DNA of 64,000 nt from Rotaria macrura (GCA_900239685.1 OENT01000004.1:372001-436000); one strand, 5' to 3'; shown: positions 22,401 to 35,717, counted from the first letter of the stretch. Numbers and translations are program-made. The notes: a model not told the origin generated them from the letters alone.

Positions 22401-25400
22401 ATGAGACACAGACATATCTTAGAGGCTTAATATCTAATCTAGCGTGTACTCTGTGTTAAATAATCGACTTTCATTAGATTGTTCATCGCTCTCGCTAATT
22501 GTCTGCCATCACTTATTCACAAGAAAAATACTGCACTACATCATGCGACAAAGTTTTATGAAGAACGTCACATGACAGGGTCCGTTGTTTAAGTTGAATT
22601 TTTTTTCGATTTCGTTCTGAAAAAAAAAGTGGAGAAAAGCTCGAGATATCAGAGAACACTTATAATTTATCTAGAGAGATTTAGGTTGCACTTAAGTATT
22701 AGTATGCATTCGATAAAGAAATAATGATCGATCCAATAGTTTTATCATCTAGACACAATGTCACATCGTTGATATTATACTCGTTACATAGACGATTCCT
22801 ATTTCGACAGATATAAACTCCATCTAACATATGAATATAGCCTCAAGGTTAAAGTTTTCGAAACAGAATATTTACAGAAAATTTCCTTTTCTTATAAATA
22901 AGTACTACCAAATGTTTGTTTATCGGACAATTGTATTATTATCGTATCCGTACACTGATCTTGAATAATTCGATTTTAATTGATTTTCAACATGAACTAT
23001 TGAAAATCGAAGTGTCAGAACAATCGCTTTTTGATTGGATCATGTATAGTTTTTTTTATGAAAAACGTTAAAGTTGGAATAATTGAAAAGTTCATTTTCC
23101 GAATCGTACGATTTCTTTTTAACATTTAGCGTGTACACTCTTGCCAAATTATTATTTGTTAAAAAATAGTAGATGTCTCAATTTCTAATGTTTTCAAATA
23201 TACAATAGATATTGTTGAGTAACAAAATTTATTTTAGCCCTTCAATACATTACTTGTACTAAGATTAAAAATATTTGAGAATGATTTCGAGCAACTCTAT
23301 CGAAAGGATTGAACATAAATAACGAATAAAACTTAATTCAATAAATGTATGTTTGTAGCTGAAAGTTTATTTCAACAACAACATTCAACCGAGTTTCAAG
23401 ATATGATTATATCTATTTATAATGAAACAACACGTTATCTACGGTCAATACTCGATGACAAATATCAAATGATGGATCATTTCAAAGCTATAAAACGTTA
23501 TCTATTATTAGGACAAGGTGATTTTATTAAATATCTCATGGATTTAATGGAAAATGAATTAAATAAAGCAGCCAATCAAGTATTTTATCATAATTTACAA
23601 TCGTTAATGGATGCAGCTATCCGTGTTACAAATGCGCAGTATGAAAGTGAAGATATTATCAAACGTCTTGATCTACGTTTAATGTATGTATCACCATCGG
23701 AACTTGGTTGGGATGTTTGCTGTTTAGATTATAAATTTGATGGTCCATTACGTACAATATTTACAGAAGAAAATTCTCTAAGATACATGAGAATATTCAA
23801 TCATTTATGGCGTGTTAAACGTATGGAATATACAACATGTGGTGTGTGGAAACAACTAATGAAATCATCAAGACAATTTGCATCGATTCCAGGTAAAAGA
23901 AAAATAAAACGTTAAAGGTCAATAAGAATAGTGGAACGATAGATAGTTGTTCTTGTCTTTATATTTACTTAATTATTTATTCATAGAAATCGTTGATATG
24001 ACACATATATGTTTTACGATGTCCAATGAAATGACAAAATTTGTCCAAAGTGTTAATTATTATATAATGTTCGAAGTACTTGAATGTTCGTGGAGTGACT
24101 TATTAAATAAATTAATGGAAGCAAAAGATTTAGAACAAATTCTTGAAGCACATGACGATTCGTTATTAAAAATTTTAACACGTCTTCATCTTGATGGGCA
24201 TGAAACAAGTCAAGAATTAGCTAAACAACTACGTTGTATATTTGATTTAATATTAAATTTTGGTAGCATTATTCAACGTTTAATACAATGTGTTGAGAAT
24301 GAATTACAAGCAAGAAAATCATATGAAAAACAAATACAACGTTTTGGTACTTTTACAAAAAATGTGGAATCTGTAAGAAGATAGTTTCTTTATTACAAAA
24401 TTTTATTGTTCTTGTATGGTGTTAGTGAACGTAAACTGTAAGTTAAGTAATGAAAATAAGGTGAACATCATCAAACATTACTGAGTTCATACTCGAACTA
24501 AGAATCTTTCAGGATACATTTTCCCAATGTTTTAAATTTTTAGAATATTTGTCACAAGAAAACATGATATATTTTCTAGACTTTTTTCATTTCGATATTA
24601 TTATGAAAAGAACTGAGTCATAACTCAATCGTGCATCAATATTAGAAAATTCTTCTATTTATATATATATATATATGTTTGTATTTCGATTTCTGTCGTC
24701 TATAAATAGTAGTCAGTTTTTCGGTCATCCCGTTTGAATGAAATTCTATATTATGGTCTAAAAATATATATATTTACTTAATCATATGAAACCGTAAGCT
24801 TCAATCTCGGTCTCATCAACCTCTTCGTCTTTATAATTCCACACTTGTATAATATCAGTTCATCGAGATATATATATATATATATATATATGTAGCTGTG
24901 CATTGAGGTATGCTACAGATATGATGAATAAATATGTATATAGATATGGATTTCCTAAATCAATGATAAAAAGTAATACGTTGAAAATCTAAATTCTTTT
25001 TTTTTGTCACGTATTTCACTCTTTCCTTCACTGTTGTGATTTGTGCATGCGCGTCGTTTTACATTATTGATGTAGGAATGAATGAAAAATTCCAATTTGT
25101 TCGATATTTAACAACCAAATCGGCTTCTTTGTCAGTTGAATCAAGCATTCGAATAGTTCTGTTCAATGAATGAAAAATGAAAAAAAATTGATTTAAATGC
25201 TACTGCAGAAGTAAATAGGACAAGCTGTTTCTTTAGCTTGAAAGAATAGTTATTGTTTAGATTTTTGGTCTGTAACCATCCTTACTTCTTTCTAAGATGA
25301 TTTCGAGTTGTTGCTTTTATTTTGTGTAGGATGCCGAACTCCGTCGATTTCATACAGTTTTTAAACCACAATTGAAAACAATTAAAAGTGAATTACATAT

Positions 25401-25612
25401 TGTTAAAAAAGCGTTTCGAGTATGAAAATCAAATTATTTGCTTTAAGCTCAAAGATTAATTTAAATACTTATGTTTTCTATTTAAGGACGCTGTACTGAA
25501 ATTTCTTCAGCAGCTTAAATTTCATCCTGATATAACATTACGTTCATTAAGTTTTCGATTAAACTTTAATGAATTCTACAAAGTTAATTCGACATCAAAA
25601 TCAACTTCATGA
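19451..25612 (+). CDS. TUBGCP3: Gamma-tubulin complex component 3 (GCP3/Spc98 family)
   Basis: GCP3 is a core subunit of the gamma-tubulin small complex that nucleates microtubules at centrosomes. Eleven exons: 19451-19514, 19583-19628, 19687-19745, 19799-19866, 21096-21701, 21778-21880, 21937-22302, 23359-23892, 23987-24372, 25330-25419, 25487-25612. They join to 2448 nt, 815 residues. GRIP1 motifs are in the middle (EFFVSTDKMVSEEKLWYDKY, IPSF-like PSFISMEQAKK, GKSINFL) and GRIP2 in the C-terminal half (YLLLGQGDFIKYLMDLM, LGWDVCCLDYKFDGP, FNHLWRVKRMEY, FEVLECSW). It ends with the family's L-R-S-L-S-F-R-L-N-F-N-E-F-Y. GCP2 shares the GKSINFL stretch, but the W-H-D-K-Y-T-L-R/IPSF context and the tail fit GCP3 better. 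Residues 80-200 are Ser-rich linker. Three introns are about 1.0-1.2 kb. Confidence 0.9.
24868..24892. repeat. (TA)n microsatellite
   Basis: Uninterrupted TA tract in a 957-bp intron of the GCP3 gene. Confidence 0.9.
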
Positions 25613-25819
25613 AACTTTTCTAGACAACATTTATACATATGACATTTCATTTGATAATCTCACAATGCTGTTTCTTGTTTCTTCTCTTTTTATATGCATA
25701 CATTTCTGCTCACTTGTAGAGAGAAATCATTTGATTTCTTATTTTGTTCGGGACAATGTTATTAAAAATAGATTTTCTTCTTCCAGAAACGAAAAACTAC
25801 TAGAACGAGTTACACTAGA

Positions 25820-25984
25820 ATGACTAAATTTACGGATGCTTCAATGATATTCGATTGGCCAATATTAATTTTCATTGGTTTTCTTCTTTTTGGTACTATA
25901 TTAATTATGCTTAAATTAACTGTTGGATCTTGTTATAAACCACCATCTGTGATTGATCGATATTATAATAAAAAGATCTCATGA
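25820..25984 (+). CDS. Possible 54-residue single-pass membrane microprotein
   Basis: A short frame starting ATG at 25820 and stopping TGA at 25982-25984 encodes a protein with one hydrophobic span at about residues 10-32 (W-P-I-L-I-F-I-G-F-L-L-F-G-T-I-L-I-M-L). A short Cys/Pro/Tyr-containing tail ending YYNKKIS follows. A pyrimidine tract and AG at 25785-25786 lie 33 nt upstream, and the frame is open from that AG. This is either a small gene with a spliced (possibly trans-spliced) 5' leader, downstream of GCP3 on the same strand, or a terminal exon of an unseen transcript. No family recognised. Confidence 0.45.
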   Translation: MTKFTDASMIFDWPILIFIGFLLFGTILIMLKLTVGSCYKPPSVIDRYYNKKIS

Positions 25985-26295
25985 TTATTGAGTACAAGAT
26001 TGCCATAACAATGACTATTGTTTATCCATGAAACCAAGGTCTTCTTGACAGACATTTCATCTTTTTTTCGAGTTTAGAGTGTTTTGTTTTATTTTCATTT
26101 TGTTTAATAAGGAGTAAAAGTAAAGATACTCGTATGATATAACTTTCATAACTAGAGAGTAAAAAATATTTCAACAAAAACGGAAAAAAAAGAAAAAATT
26201 CTATGGAAAGTCAAATGTATGTATACAAGAAGAAGAAAGTTAATTGTGAACAATACAAAAATAATAATGAACAATTAAGAAAAAAACAATCATAG

Positions 26296-28002
26296 CTAAA
26301 GCTCAATCTCTGGGTGATAGCTTAATGAACTAGTTGTAATTGTTGTCCATTCACTTGAACCACTTGTACTTGAATTTGTTGTTGTTTCCAACAGACGATT
26401 TTTTGATGAGCTAGACAATGTCGATTGAATAGATGATTTACTTTTAAATCGGGGCTTATCTATAACAAGTGGTTGGATTTGTTCTGATGTGGATATTTTT
26501 GTGGAAGATGAGATCGGATTTGTTGATGGCGTACGTCTCTTTAGTTTCGGTCGATTTTTATTAAATATAATATAATAAATCATAAATGATAAACCACCTA
26601 ATAATAAACCCATAACAGTACCTAGTAGAAGTATCCAAATATTGTTCGAAGTTATGTATCGAAATTCCTTTGATTCAACGGTTGTCATGTCATCTGCTAT
26701 GCGATGTTGGTAATCACTAGTTGTATTTTGCAGATGATGTGGTGATAGAGATGAATGAATATCCTCAGTTTGATTTATATGCAATTCAGTTTCATCGTCA
26801 TCATCAAATTTAGGTGGACGCAAATTTCTTACTTTGATAATACTAAGACGCAAGGGTAATATTGTTCGTTGTGGTGCTGGAAATGCAAGTGATAAATTTA
26901 AACATGGATTTGAATTGGCTGGTGTACAGATATGAAGAACAGGTCGAAGAACATCTGTATATAGAACAGTTTTATTAAATGTTTCGATATCATCGTAACC
27001 TAATGTTGAACGTGGTCCATTTTTTTCAGTTAACAACAAACGTCGATCGAAATTTGTTTGCTCATTAAGATGAATAGTCAGAATTTTCTCTTCTAAGCTT
27101 AAATAAATGAGTTTATCTGAAAAATCAATTGTTGCTGTACATGGATATGGGCGATTATCATAGGACGATGGAACTTTAAATAGAAAAGTACATTCATTAA
27201 CAGTTAAAGAACAACGTATCACTATACACCAGCCATACGAATCACCTATAATGTAACCATCCGATTTTAATTGATCAATAATTAAATCACTTATACGTAA
27301 GTTTGGACTCAATTCACGTAAGCGTTTCATAAAAGGTGCTGAACCACGTGCACGCGGTCGTTCAAGTAGATCGATCATTTGTATATCTGAATGACCATAA
27401 ACATAAAGTATGGATGATACATGATGAATGTTAAGAAACAATGGCATTTCACTACGTATTGAATTCATTAATGAATGATTCGAAAAATTCGATATCCACC
27501 AACCATCAGAATATTGTAATCGATATACAGTACGTTCATGTGGTGCAGTTAAATAGATATGACCATTTTCGTCACCTGTTACATCATGAAAACGTGGTAC
27601 ATCTTCTTGAGATAGTAGCAGATGAAAAGAATCATCACCACCAAATAATGATGGCCACCAAACATAAATACCTGAGAGAGATGTTAATACAACAACATTT
27701 TCTATTCGTTCTTTTATTGCCGACTCGTCATCATTATCATGTTTGTTCATTCTATCATAGTCCTCATTATTATAATCATCCCATAAATACGATGACTTAA
27801 AACGATCGTCAATGGATGTTGTAAAATTTCGTAGTTTACCACTAGATCCTAATATTCGATTGTAAATATTCGATGAAGTGCCATTCTTTTTTGATAGAAT
27901 TGTATCTTTTATCAATGGTGTTGGTGCTGCCCAAACAAATGTCAAACTGATGACAAGAACAGTACTGATAGTAATGTGAGTAGAAAAATGGTAATGGCTC
28001 AT
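26296..28002 (-). CDS. Unknown type I membrane protein with signal peptide
   Basis: A single-exon gene of 568 residues. The open frame extends seven codons further upstream, to 28023, but that position is TTG, not ATG. A splice-acceptor-like AG at 28024-28025 precedes it, so the first real ATG is at 28002. Residues 1-26 form a signal peptide ending near V-W-A-A. The ectodomain (about 27-450) has repeated strand-like stretches such as VVVLTSLSGIYVWWPSLFG, VTGDENGHIYLTAPHERTVY and KLIYLSLEEKILTIHL that suggest a beta-propeller of the NHL/YWTD kind. This is inferred from pattern only. One transmembrane segment is at about 454-480 (W-I-L-L-L-G-T-V-M-G-L-L). The cytoplasmic tail, about 88 residues, is Ser/Thr/Lys-rich. 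It is convergent with GCP3. No family name can be given. Confidence 0.75.
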   Translation of the reverse strand: MSHYHFSTHITISTVLVISLTFVWAAPTPLIKDTILSKKNGTSSNIYNRILGSSGKLRNFTTSIDDRFKSSYLWDDYNNEDYDRMNKHDNDDESAIKERIENVVVLTSLSGIYVWWPSLFGGDDSFHLLLSQEDVPRFHDVTGDENGHIYLTAPHERTVYRLQYSDGWWISNFSNHSLMNSIRSEMPLFLNIHHVSSILYVYGHSDIQMIDLLERPRARGSAPFMKRLRELSPNLRISDLIIDQLKSDGYIIGDSYGWCIVIRCSLTVNECTFLFKVPSSYDNRPYPCTATIDFSDKLIYLSLEEKILTIHLNEQTNFDRRLLLTEKNGPRSTLGYDDIETFNKTVLYTDVLRPVLHICTPANSNPCLNLSLAFPAPQRTILPLRLSIIKVRNLRPPKFDDDDETELHINQTEDIHSSLSPHHLQNTTSDYQHRIADDMTTVESKEFRYITSNNIWILLLGTVMGLLLGGLSFMIYYIIFNKNRPKLKRRTPSTNPISSSTKISTSEQIQPLVIDKPRFKSKSSIQSTLSSSSKNRLLETTTNSSTSGSSEWTTITTSSLSYHPEIEL

Positions 28003-31000
28003 CGAAATGATGAACTGAATCAACTAGACGAAAGTTAATCATCGACTATAAAAATTAAAAATAAATAAAGCAAGAGGAATATGATCGAAAAGAAATATGA
28101 AAGAAAAACGATGTTATCGTAAATTCATTCTATGGGCTATTAGAAAAGGATAATACCTTCATTTCAATTCGAGACAGACTAAGCCGAAAAATATAACATG
28201 ATCTGATCCTATTGATACTAATTGCAATGATGCAAGTAATACTATACGTGTACATATATATATATATTATCTTCCTTTTATTTACTATAACGCATCCATT
28301 AGTATCAAACTACGCTGTCATCTCTTTTTTCCTCGATTGAAACTGGTATTCATAATAATTATCTGAGACAATCAGTCGACAAACATCTATGTATCCTGAT
28401 TAGCATTACAAAGACAATAATGTTAAATAATAAGGTAGCACTCTTGTTCAAGAGTAGGCATATTTAATGAACATACTTCTATGAATGCAGGTAATTTGCG
28501 AGGAGTAAAATAAGAGGAAACCTTTGAAATAAGAGAGAAAAAGCCTACGAAGTACCTGATTATATTAAAGAATATCATGAGTACAACTACTTCTGCTGTT
28601 GTACAGGAGAACATAAAGAAGCTTGTATATCCTTTTCTCGATTGATTAGTCTCGCAGAGAACTGCATCAACATTGTACTATAAGCAAGAAAACAAGATAT
28701 TACTTCTTCTTTTTGCAAATGTCAATCGATTAGTCCTTTTTTCTTTTATCCACGACTAATAATAGTCACTAGACATCTAGTGATAACTGTTGTTTTTCTA
28801 TCAGTGTCATTCTTTATATCTGATCATACTGCTAGACAGTCTCAAAGATGAAGAACAAAGTTTCTTGAAGTGCTGTCAGCGCCATATGTTTGTAATATCT
28901 GAGCAGAAAAAAACATACACACACATAACTTCTACAACTTAGGAACTGTATTGTGAATGCAAATAATTAAATTGTATATACATAGAAAGTGATTGTATGA
29001 GAAAAAATATCGAATGGTTCAATCGAGATATACATGTAACATGCTAATGCATAACACCGTAGTCTTTAAATGCATACCTATTCATGCTTGTCCGCGATGT
29101 ACCGTGACGAAGAAATTTGTATGCAAAGCATATATTAAATTCAACTGCTGGTCATTAGATGAATTTGAGGGTGCTCTGTGAGTTTTCTTGATATGTCAAA
29201 GACGTCAATCTGTACACATGTACTTTCAAATCGTTCTCTCCGCGATCGGTGGTGGAGAACTTTTCGTTTTTTTTTACAGTGGTAGTACTCTCCTATAAGT
29301 TACTCTCTCCGTCTCTCTCACGTTCGCTTTTCTTCCCTTTCTCTTTTCGTTTTTAACATCAATAGATGCTTGAAGAACATTACACATATACAAAGAATGA
29401 AAAGAAAAAGAAGGACAATATTATGTGCATGCAGTGAAAAACGTAGCACAATTTTTTTCTCTTGTTTTTTTTTCATACAATAAGACATCGCTATCGTCAT
29501 TATTATTGATATCGTAGAAGTACTATAGAATTGGTTTTTTTTGCTTGTTCTTTCCATTATAATATCCTTGATAACTTCTTTCGTTTGTCGCTTTACTATA
29601 TCTTACTGCACAATCAGTATCGATGATGACACCTACATGACACACGACGAATCAATAAAAATGAGCGTTTTGCGTTTTCATCACTTACATCAGTGTTAGG
29701 ATCACGCACAACAAATTGATGAGTTTGTTTGATGAATATTTCATATTTCAGAGGTAATATTAAAGAATTTATAAGTAATAGTATTATATCAACGGTATAA
29801 TCAATGTCACAAAAAGAACTAGACTATCTATAGATTGTATTTATGGTCGTCTTCTATATATGTTTACGTGAAAGAAACAGATCGTTTACGTGTCTTCTGT
29901 GACTATATGTTTCTCGAGAGAATATAAGTCAAAATAGAATCCAAGTGTATTCAATATACTTTGCTGATGCGGCAGAAGTCACACGCTCATGTTTGCTAAC
30001 TTCAAGTACATTTCTCAAAGAGAACATTTTATCACACAGACATCATCATGGCTACTAACAGAGAAAGACAAGGTCACACAAGTCAACGAGCAAGGTGTAT
30101 ATCCTGTTGTATAAAATTAGAATTGAAATTTGCACTTCACTCGTTTCGTTTTTGTTAATAGATTTACTCCGACAGTGGTCCGCCCAGCTCATTGATAATA
30201 GCTGTTCAATATCTATTCTATGAAAAGAAATATCAGCGTGCAACAGATGCTTTTAAATAATCATTAAAACGTCAGCTTACGGTTCCATTGAATTATATGT
30301 CTACGCCTTTCTTTCTATAGATAATGAGTTTTCGAAATAATAACAATAATAGCAATAAAAAAAAAACAATTGACTTTGTTAAAAATTAATCGCATTAGAA
30401 GGATGCGTAAAATGATTTCGAATGAATCAATTATCAAATATGTTCTATTCACATAACTTGACAATGTCTATAGCTAGTATAGAAAGATTTCTGAGTTTAT
30501 ATTCAATCGTTCTTTTTCTCTATAGAAAACAAAGTACATGGATTATCGAACAATTACTCGATGCATGTTTGATTATCATTTAAACAGTTTTGTTTGTTTC
30601 TTAAATCATATCTTTTATCAGCTTACAATTTATTCACTTGAGTACATCATTCAAAGTCCTCCATTCAATTTGATAACTGCCGGTGATGAGGAGAGGGTGG
30701 CTCGTATGAATAATAATTGTGCAATAGGACATGAATAATCGATAGCGTCAAGATCAATGAATTGAAAGGGAGATTCATAGTACCTCGATAGAACCTTAAT
30801 TATATGGTTATACGTACGTTTTATATACTTTAGTCGATCTCCTATGTAATTTTACGAGAAAGTATTTAACCAATATTGATCTTTAAGTTCGCGTGTGCCC
30901 AAGGATAAAAGACACTAATAAAAAAAAGGGTGAATAAGAAAACGAAAGATTAAATCTTTCAACGTTTGTATATGTAAAGGCATACAGAAAAATACTTGAA

Positions 31001-33900
31001 AAACAATCAATCAAGAAATTAAAGTTGAGATATTTTAGAAAGGAAATAATGTGATTTTCGTTTTCCGTTATGAATTCTGTTGACACTATCGATTCCATCT
31101 TTAATTAAATGAGATGATAACTATTCATCTCAAAGTAATCTTTAATTCTGACTAAAAAATGACATCTCAATCACTTACATTATTCAATATTGATGATTGG
31201 TATTGTTCGCAAAATAATTATTTCTAATGAATGTTATAAGTTTCAAAGTCTCCATGGTGTTTCTCTTATCAGTTATGTGTTGCCTTTCGAAACAATATCT
31301 AGACGTATGAAAGCATTACCTCAAGACATTACAAGCGCCGATAAACATTTATGGATCAATGACAGAATAATAAATGGGACATATCATTAGACAACATTAT
31401 TCATGTAGACACAGTTAGCAATGTGTTGAGAGACAGTAAGTCTGAACTATTTATAATATCATTAGGGAAACGTATACGGTGAAATAAGATTTTACAAAAA
31501 AAACACGAAAATAACAATCCCAAATTATTGTTGACATATGCACAATTTGTTTCTTTGTTTTACTGTTTTTCTTTAAGTAGACATGTATTTGAGTAAAAGA
31601 AGAAAGAAAAACATTAACAGAGACCTTTCTAAATCGTTATTGTAATTTTTAGCTTAGGATTGTTAATGATGAATCTTATTTTCTCGGAGAAGTCAATAGT
31701 TTCCATTTTACTTTTTCTATCTATAATATATGACAAACAATATGGTTATAATGATAGATACATTTTTCTTCCACTCGTATATCGTAAGAATGATTTACTT
31801 GTCGTATTGAGATTTGAAAAGTTAGTTTTTTTAAAATATTTATCTTCGGATTATATGGTGTGCTGTGTAGGGGCGTAACTTAGAAAGGAAGTTGAGCAGG
31901 GAGTTAGGGGAAGGATTAGAGGATGACAACGATATCTGCTACTTTAATTCGTCTACATAGGGCTTGTTCCTTCCTTTTTCTTGATTTCGAAACATGTTTC
32001 AGTAGCATTGCTTCTTTTGGAACTCAGTGGTTTTGAATTCTCTTCTGTACACAAAAACGACTTGGTTGATAACAACAAAATTGATTGTGAAAACTGTTGA
32101 TGGAATCAATTACGTTTTTTTCTTTTCGTATCACAGTTGATTCTGATTGTCAGTAAATGATTAACTAATATTTGTCATGACGTTGATAGATAACAAGATG
32201 CTAGAATTAATCTTGAAACAAAACAGATTTCTTTCAATATACATTTTTGCTTCAATCACGTCAAGGTCACAAAAACGCCGATTAGAAAGTGTTCTAGAAT
32301 TACAATTGATAACGACTCGTCTACATATCATTGTATCCGTATGATGAAATACAATTTGAACAGTATTCTTTAAAGAATTTATTAATACAATTATTAGACT
32401 TTTGTAAAATCCGCGTGACCTTCGGTTTTTCTTCAGAAAAACGTACATATATAATTTTTTTTACGATGATTTTATATTATTTGATGTGGAAATAAAAAAT
32501 ACTTCTGAACATTGCGTATAATCGCTTTTGACAGCAGTTAACAAAGCTAAGACTGCATAACGATCAAGAAATATTACTGCTGTATTCGAGCAAGGACATC
32601 ATAAAATGAAAATAATTATTTCAATTTCAATAATAAAGCAGTTTCTTTTTCATGGACATTTATAGTGCACAAGTCATATTTTTTTTGTTTGTCTCCAGAT
32701 TCGTTATGCAGATGAAACTTTTGACATACAATAATATAAACTTTCTCCACTTTTTAAATGAATGTTAATGGGAATTAAAAGTATTTGCGTGCATAAAAAG
32801 CAAAATTACTATTGAAAAGTTAAGTACAGTGTATATATCTTAGAAAAAGTATTTCTGAGTCTTCGTTTAAATAAAAAAACGAAATTGAACAGAATTCATT
32901 CGAAAAATCAAGGTTGAAGAAAGACTTTTTTTTTCTGATGACAACATCTGTGTTACACGTTTGATTTTAGTCAATAATATTCATGCAAACGAAAGCTTGT
33001 TCCATGTAGTGTCAATATAATTCGTTCTCTTCGATTCAGTCAGTTATAGGTTTCTACGTTTTATCTACAAATGTTTGCTTAGAAATCAATACCAAAACGA
33101 GAAATGAAAGAACTGGAGTGGTATGATTTTCGAAAGATAAAGAACAAAGATTTAGCAAATCAGAAAAATGCGTATCAACAAAAAAAAATATGAATTCTAA
33201 AAGATTATCGAATCAGCTTTCTTTTAAATGCGTCATAAAATCACAAAGTGAATCATAATGGCGACTTTTTTTTTGAGAGAGAAAAATGCTAAAGCTTCAT
33301 ACATAAGATTGTTTACTGTTAGAATACTTTCGTGACGTCAGGATGAGAATACTGAATGACAGAAAAAAACTCATGAATCAAACCTGTAGCCTCATGACCA
33401 ACATATGGGTTTGATAGTCTTTAACGATCATCGCAAGTATCAATTTCTCTAGGCTTATTTATTGTTAGGGCAATAAAAATGAGAGAAAGAAAGAGAGAGA
33501 GAGCGATGTATATTGCAAACAAACGAAACCTCTTAAATGTTTTCCACCCACAATGCACCACACTGTTCTTATGACGATTAAGATAAAGAATAAAAAAAAA
33601 CAGAACAGAAAAAAAGCACACAGTTCTTCTCTTATATATATATGTACATTACATAGACAGACGACATACACATATACTAAAACAAGCTGTTCCAACAAAT
33701 CATTTTCTCAACAATATGAACTGTATTATTCGTGATCTGTAAGGGTTTCGTGTTCTATCGGTTCTGTTCAAATAAAATCAACGCCTGTTAATTTTCGTAA
33801 GCACATACACCTCATTACTTTTGATTCAATCAAAATAACAAGTAAGATTCTTCGTACAATACAATACGCTATCCATGCAAAACTATTTTCCTTATTCGCC
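28003..33900. other. 5.9-kb stretch without a recognised gene
   Basis: AT-rich, with only short spurious frames on either strand. It must contain the 5' flank of the minus-strand membrane protein gene and, probably, the missing 5' exon and promoter of the F-BAR gene at 33.9 kb. One candidate start exon at 30049 (ATGGCTACTAAC...) is followed by GT dinucleotides, but none could be confirmed as a donor. No mobile element was recognised. Confidence 0.45.
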
Positions 33901-33906
33901 TTGTAG

Positions 33907-34844
33907 TGCAGTGCATTTTCCCACAAGGTCAAACAACACCAGAACGAATATTATCTAATCCATGGTATGACAAAGGTTTTTGTGAACCAAATCAATACAA
34001 AGCAGCTATTGATCGTTGCAAGGGTGGATATGATTCATGTGATCTATTTATCAGTATCTTTTCTGATCGAGCCAGAATTGAACGAGATTATGCAGCCGAA
34101 TTGGAAAAATGGTCCGTATCAAGTATAAAAGAAATTAGTCAAACCAAAGAATTTGGGACCAATAAAAAGTCTTGGATGGACGCAATACGAGCTTCAAAAA
34201 GTATGGCTGGTACACATGCTGATATTGCACAACGTCTTCAAGAGAATGTTATCGATAAAATGATACATTTTAAAAAAGAAAACTATGGCAAATCAATTGT
34301 ACATGTGAAAAAGATAAAAGAATTCGAACGTGAGTTTGAACAAGTGCAAAAAACATGGATTAAATTATTGGATAAAATCACTAAAGCTAAAAGAGAATAT
34401 CAAGAAGCTCATCGGCAATTGAAAAAAGCTGAAACAGCTGAGAAAATTATTGAATCCGATCGTGGTGCTGAAGATGATCAAAAATCAAGAGTCAAGTTAA
34501 GCGTGAGCACATACAAAAAGGAATGTGAAGCACTCAAAAGTAAATATCAACAATATATTGTAGAAATGAATAATGCAAGACCGAATTATGAAAATTCAAT
34601 GAAAGACGTACTCGACCGTACCCATGCTTTTGAACGCAAACGATTGACACAATTTAAAACGTTATTTTCGGCTCTTCATCAATCTCTACTGATTGACAAA
34701 GATAATCATCTAAAAGAGATGCCTGTACTATTCACAGAAGCCCTGAAAATTCATGATATTGAAAAAGATATTCAATGGTGGAACTCTCACTTTGGTAGTG
34801 ATACAAATACAGCGTGGCCAACATTTGAAGAACTTTCCGATTAA
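33907..34844 (+). CDS. PACSIN/syndapin-like F-BAR protein without SH3; 5' end unresolved
   Basis: F-BAR proteins of this group bend membrane during endocytosis and bind dynamin and N-WASP through a C-terminal SH3. The frame encodes about 312 residues matching the whole F-BAR domain: the start W-Y-D-K-G-F..Y-K, then C-D-L-F-I-S-I-F-S-D-R-A-R-I-E-R-D-Y-A near residue 50, long charged coiled coil (about 90-240), and the family's closing D-I-Q-W-W and T-A-W-P-T-F-E-E-L-S-D. It stops right there (TAA at 34842-34844). No linker, NPF motifs or SH3 follow. The frame has no ATG at its start: it opens just after a splice-acceptor-like TTGTAG at 33901-33906. An upstream exon contributing one base, possibly the A of an A|TG start, is required; I did not find it. 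Confidence 0.8.
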
Positions 34845-34935
34845 TTAAGAAACTTTTGCTTATATTCTCATGATAGACAAAGTAAAAAGGCAAAGCATTG
34901 AAATAGAAAAAATATCAGGAAAAAAATTTTCATAT

Positions 34936-34966
<31 letters not shown>

Positions 34967-35672
34967 ACATTTATTTTAAAGCCATTGAAATAAAAACTGT
35001 AAAAAATATTCGAGGAACAGATTAGAAAATTTATTCCTGACATTTCCTCTTGGATACGCTTGGTCTTGTTGTAAATGATGAGATTTTTTACTTTTATTTT
35101 TGAATTTGTAAAGTATGACAATTTGTTTCTTGCGTAGTTCAATGCTCTTATTTCTTTGAAATATTATGCATTTATATATACTTATCTGTGTATTTTGTTT
35201 TTTTTGTTACTATATTTTCATCATTTATAATAATCAATCTGGACGAAAACAGTCTTTTTTTTTTGAAAAAGAGAGTTCTAGTTGTTTGTTGTTATCAAGA
35301 AGAATGGTCATAGAAATATCAATATCCATATTATATCGTGTTTATTATTTTCATGGAATTGCTCTTTAAATATATCATGACATTGTTAAAAAATTATCAG
35401 TTCTAGTATTTCTACTTTGGAAAGCAAAAACTTCGATAAATGCTTCACAGAGAGTAATAAATGATTGTTAACATCCAATTTTACTGATAAAAACTATATT
35501 ATTCATGCGTCTTAAACGAACATGATAGACATTTACAATAGAAACAAAAAAAAACAAGTGAAAGGTTTTCATATTCTAGTAATAATATTCTTTTGAAATT
35601 AATAGGTCAACGAAATATTTTGATTAATTCGATTGATTTCGACTACGGAGCTTATCAATCTATCTTTTTACG

Positions 35673-35717
<45 letters not shown>

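Noticed and set aside
28003-28023. Seven-codon N-terminal extension of the membrane protein
   Set aside because: The first codon would be TTG; the splice-acceptor-like AG just before and the hydrophobic signal peptide after the ATG at 28002 favour the shorter form.
30049-30095. ATG exon candidate for the F-BAR gene
   Set aside because: The best donor leaves two bases over, but the downstream exon needs one; the alternative donor is weak and 3.8 kb away.
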